7,616 nucleotides of DNA from Candidatus Thorarchaeota archaeon. GTDB taxonomy: Archaea > Asgardarchaeota > Thorarchaeia > Thorarchaeales > Thorarchaeaceae. The stretch's first letter is position 1. The number at the start of each line of letters is the position of its first letter. The translations under genes were made by a program, and so were the position numbers. The notes beneath the pieces are model-generated. The model did not search any database. It was not told the origin of the DNA and worked only from the letters and a program-made list of their open reading frames with translations. Shown here one piece after another: positions 6,587 through 7,616 of the stretch. The stretch is from NCBI GenBank assembly GCA_020355105.1, contig CP070658.1, forward strand, positions 718,216 to 725,831, given 5' to 3'.

Positions 6587-6629
6587 AGGCACGGCCGCAA
6601 ACTAACGGGCCGCGTCTGACACACCCCGC
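6576..6629 (+). promoter_or_regulatory. SECIS element, eukaryote/Lokiarchaeota-like, for vhuU
   Basis: This RNA hairpin should direct selenocysteine insertion at the UGA 80 bases upstream. The 5' core is AUGA (6583-6586) and the 3' core is UGA (6617-6619), giving tandem G-A pairs (6585-6619, 6586-6618) as in the kink-turn quartet of eukaryotic SECIS. Helix II pairs 6587-6596 with 6608-6617, with one A-C mismatch and one G-U pair. The apical loop (6597-6607) has AAA at 6599-6601, 12 bases after AUGA, matching the ATGA-N10-12-AA spacing. Helix I pairs 6576-6579 and 6581-6582 with 6624-6629 around a bulged C. SECIS of this form have been described for Lokiarchaeota selenoprotein genes and archaeal vhuD. 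Folding was done by hand. Confidence 0.75.
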
Positions 6630-6631
6630 AA

Positions 6632-6673
6632 GGGTGCGCTGGTCGCACCTCCTTCCATCCTTTCTCTTCTTCT
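6632..6673 (+). terminator. Hairpin plus pyrimidine tract at the operon end
   Basis: GGTGCG (6633-6638) and CGCACC (6644-6649) form a perfect 6-bp stem with a 5-base loop, extendable by a G-U pair. Directly after it comes a run of about 24 almost pure pyrimidines, T-rich at its end (to 6673). Archaeal transcription commonly ends at such T-rich tracts, and this is the first one after the last operon gene. It lies just beyond the SECIS, so the SECIS would be kept in the 3' UTR. Confidence 0.55.
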
Positions 6674-6860
6674 GCTAGATGTTTGAGGGTATAACCAGAT
6701 TCTACGGCTGTATGGCAATCCTTGACATGACTTCACCTTCGTTGCCCAAAGTTCGTAAAGAACCTGGATGACTTCGCGCTCCCGATTGCTGGGATGAGTG
6801 TTCTTAATTCCCGCCATGCAACTTCGGGACCAAGGTTTTTTCTCATCTGAGTGGTCAACC
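6674..6860. other. Intergenic stretch with no recognisable gene
   Basis: I see no coding region I can support on either strand. A weak TATA-like GTATAA lies at 6689-6694 and a TTAATT at 6804-6809. Either could belong to a promoter for the downstream protease-like gene, but neither has a convincing upstream purine-rich element, so no promoter is called. Confidence 0.4.
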
Positions 6861-7529
6861 ATGAGAAAGAATAGAACCAGTTCAAAGGCACTATTCTCAA
6901 AACCAATTGCCCTTGTGAGTGCTTTGGTATTCTTGCTCATGATATACCTGATTGGAAGTCTGCCTTTTGATCAGAGATCTACTCCAAACGATCCCGTAGG
7001 TGACCCTTGGCATTTGGAAGCTATTGAGATCTATAGTGTCTGGGACTATGGGTATTCCTTCCATACCCCTGAAGCAGTGGGGCTCTGTGTCATCGGAGAA
7101 GCTATCACTGACAATCAGAATGGAGACCTGAATATGACTGAAAGAGCCAGTTTCGCTTGGAATAGTGATTTCAGTGACTATCTACCATACCCCAGCGCCA
7201 CTACAAGTTCTCATGAAGCCGCAGTGGCATCTGTAGCTGCATCTACGATCAACAATAGTATAGGTGTGGCGGGGATTGTAAATGCTCCATTGTACAGTGC
7301 ATGGCTTTGGGGGAGTTATCCTGTCGATGATGTTTCCCGCTACCATATGTATATACGACAGATGATTGACATCTTTGAGTGGGGCACAAGCTTTGGAAGA
7401 ATGGTGTTCACTATGAGCTTCATTGACACCGTTTACATGCTTGAATCTGATGACGAAGTTCTCGTTGAACTTCGAAACAAGGTTACAGAACTTCATGATA
7501 GTGGTGAAGCGCTCTTCTTTGCCGGTTGA
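6861..7529 (+). CDS. Subtilisin-fold (S8-like) protein, truncated and probably inactive as read
   Basis: From ATG 6861 this 222-residue protein begins with a basic stretch (MRKNRTSSK) and a hydrophobic segment (about residues 16-34, IALVSALVFLLMIYLIGSL), a signal peptide or anchor, so the rest should lie outside the membrane. An earlier in-frame GTG at 6798 would place 21 residues before this leader, so ATG is preferred. The mature part follows the S8 fold: PWHLEAIEIYSVWD, GLCVIGEAITDNQNGDL, and SSHEAAVASVAAS followed by INNSIGVAGIVNAPLYSAWLWG. H118 fits the catalytic His. The catalytic Asp (normally VIDTG) seems replaced by G79 in VIGEA. The chain stops at EALFFAG, where the family continues with the oxyanion Asn and later the Ser. 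No operon link to the hydrogenase is evident. It could be a pseudoprotease, or an active enzyme cut by a sequence or assembly break. Confidence 0.6.
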   Translation: MRKNRTSSKALFSKPIALVSALVFLLMIYLIGSLPFDQRSTPNDPVGDPWHLEAIEIYSVWDYGYSFHTPEAVGLCVIGEAITDNQNGDLNMTERASFAWNSDFSDYLPYPSATTSSHEAAVASVAASTINNSIGVAGIVNAPLYSAWLWGSYPVDDVSRYHMYIRQMIDIFEWGTSFGRMVFTMSFIDTVYMLESDDEVLVELRNKVTELHDSGEALFFAG

Positions 7530-7616
7530 TGTCCGGCCGATCGGGCGGCCGGCCCAGATTGGTGAAGAGAATGCGTCGGACGAGAATCACGTCGAGGGCT
7601 TCGGCGAACAGCTCGG
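7530..7616. other. GC-rich contig end of different composition
   Basis: Composition jumps to about 66% GC, against about 50% or less before it. The minus strand is open from 7614 down to 7483; the part from 7614 to about 7521 reads ELFAEALDVILVRR and onward with GC-rich third positions, like a fragment of a gene from a high-GC genome. A plus-strand frame (IGRPAQIGEENASDENHV) is also open. I do not recognise either. A chimeric assembly end or an inserted foreign fragment is likely. Confidence 0.4.
7533..7552. repeat. GC-rich inverted repeat
   Basis: CCGGCCG (7533-7539) and CGGCCGG (7546-7552) are perfect inverted copies separated by 6 bases, able to form a strong 7-bp hairpin. It lies 3 bases after the protease-like stop codon. 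There is no T-run after it, so it is not a typical terminator. It may mark the junction where composition changes. Confidence 0.6.

Noticed and set aside
6602..6940. Minus-strand open frame of 112 codons, plus a short minus-strand stretch in another frame (reading ESGYTLKHLAEEEKGW, about 6656-6703)
   Set aside because: It overlaps the SECIS, the terminator and the protease leader, has no start support, and would need frameshifts to join the two plausible stretches. Chance is the simpler reading.

Overview
The window reads as part of an archaeal genome, most likely an Asgard (Lokiarchaeia/Thorarchaeia-like) lineage. The clues are a cytoplasmic group 3c [NiFe]-hydrogenase/heterodisulfide reductase operon, strong GGAGGTGA-type ribosome binding sites with tightly overlapping genes, moderate GC, and a split selenocysteine hydrogenase followed by a SECIS with eukaryote-like kink-turn features. 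That SECIS type has been described for Lokiarchaeota. The lineage is inferred from these features, not from a phylogeny.

Positions 2-6586 are one + strand operon: a 5'-truncated NfnB/GltD-HdrA fusion, a second short HdrA, VhuD/MvhD, a 77-residue winged-helix protein, VhuG/MvhG, VhuA/MvhA and a tiny VhuU. Most adjacent genes overlap by 1-4 bases, and ribosome binding sites lie inside the preceding gene. In the known family, VhuAGU oxidises or produces H2, VhuD relays electrons to HdrA, and the HdrA flavin bifurcates them between ferredoxin and a disulfide or other acceptor on HdrBC. HdrB and HdrC are not in the window.

The main discovery is at 6422-6629. The hydrogenase large subunit ends without its C-terminal Ni-binding motif. 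That motif appears just downstream in another frame as a mini-gene with an in-frame TGA at the exact Ni-ligand cysteine position (D-C-U-L-S-C-x-x-H), so it is a VhuU selenoprotein. It is followed by a hairpin with an ATGA core, an AAA apical loop 12 bases later and a 3' TGA core. This is the layout of a eukaryotic-type SECIS. The mini-gene's own stop codon is the SECIS 5' core. The only ATG with a good ribosome binding site is followed by an in-frame TAG at codon 3, so the true start is unresolved.

From 6632 to about 6673 there is a hairpin plus pyrimidine tract (likely terminator), then about 190 bases with no clear gene. Positions 6861-7529 encode an N-terminally anchored or secreted subtilisin-fold (S8-like) protein. 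It seems to lack the catalytic Asp and stops just before the oxyanion-hole Asn. The last ~85 bases are abruptly GC-rich (about 66%) with a strong inverted repeat, and may be a foreign or chimeric contig end.
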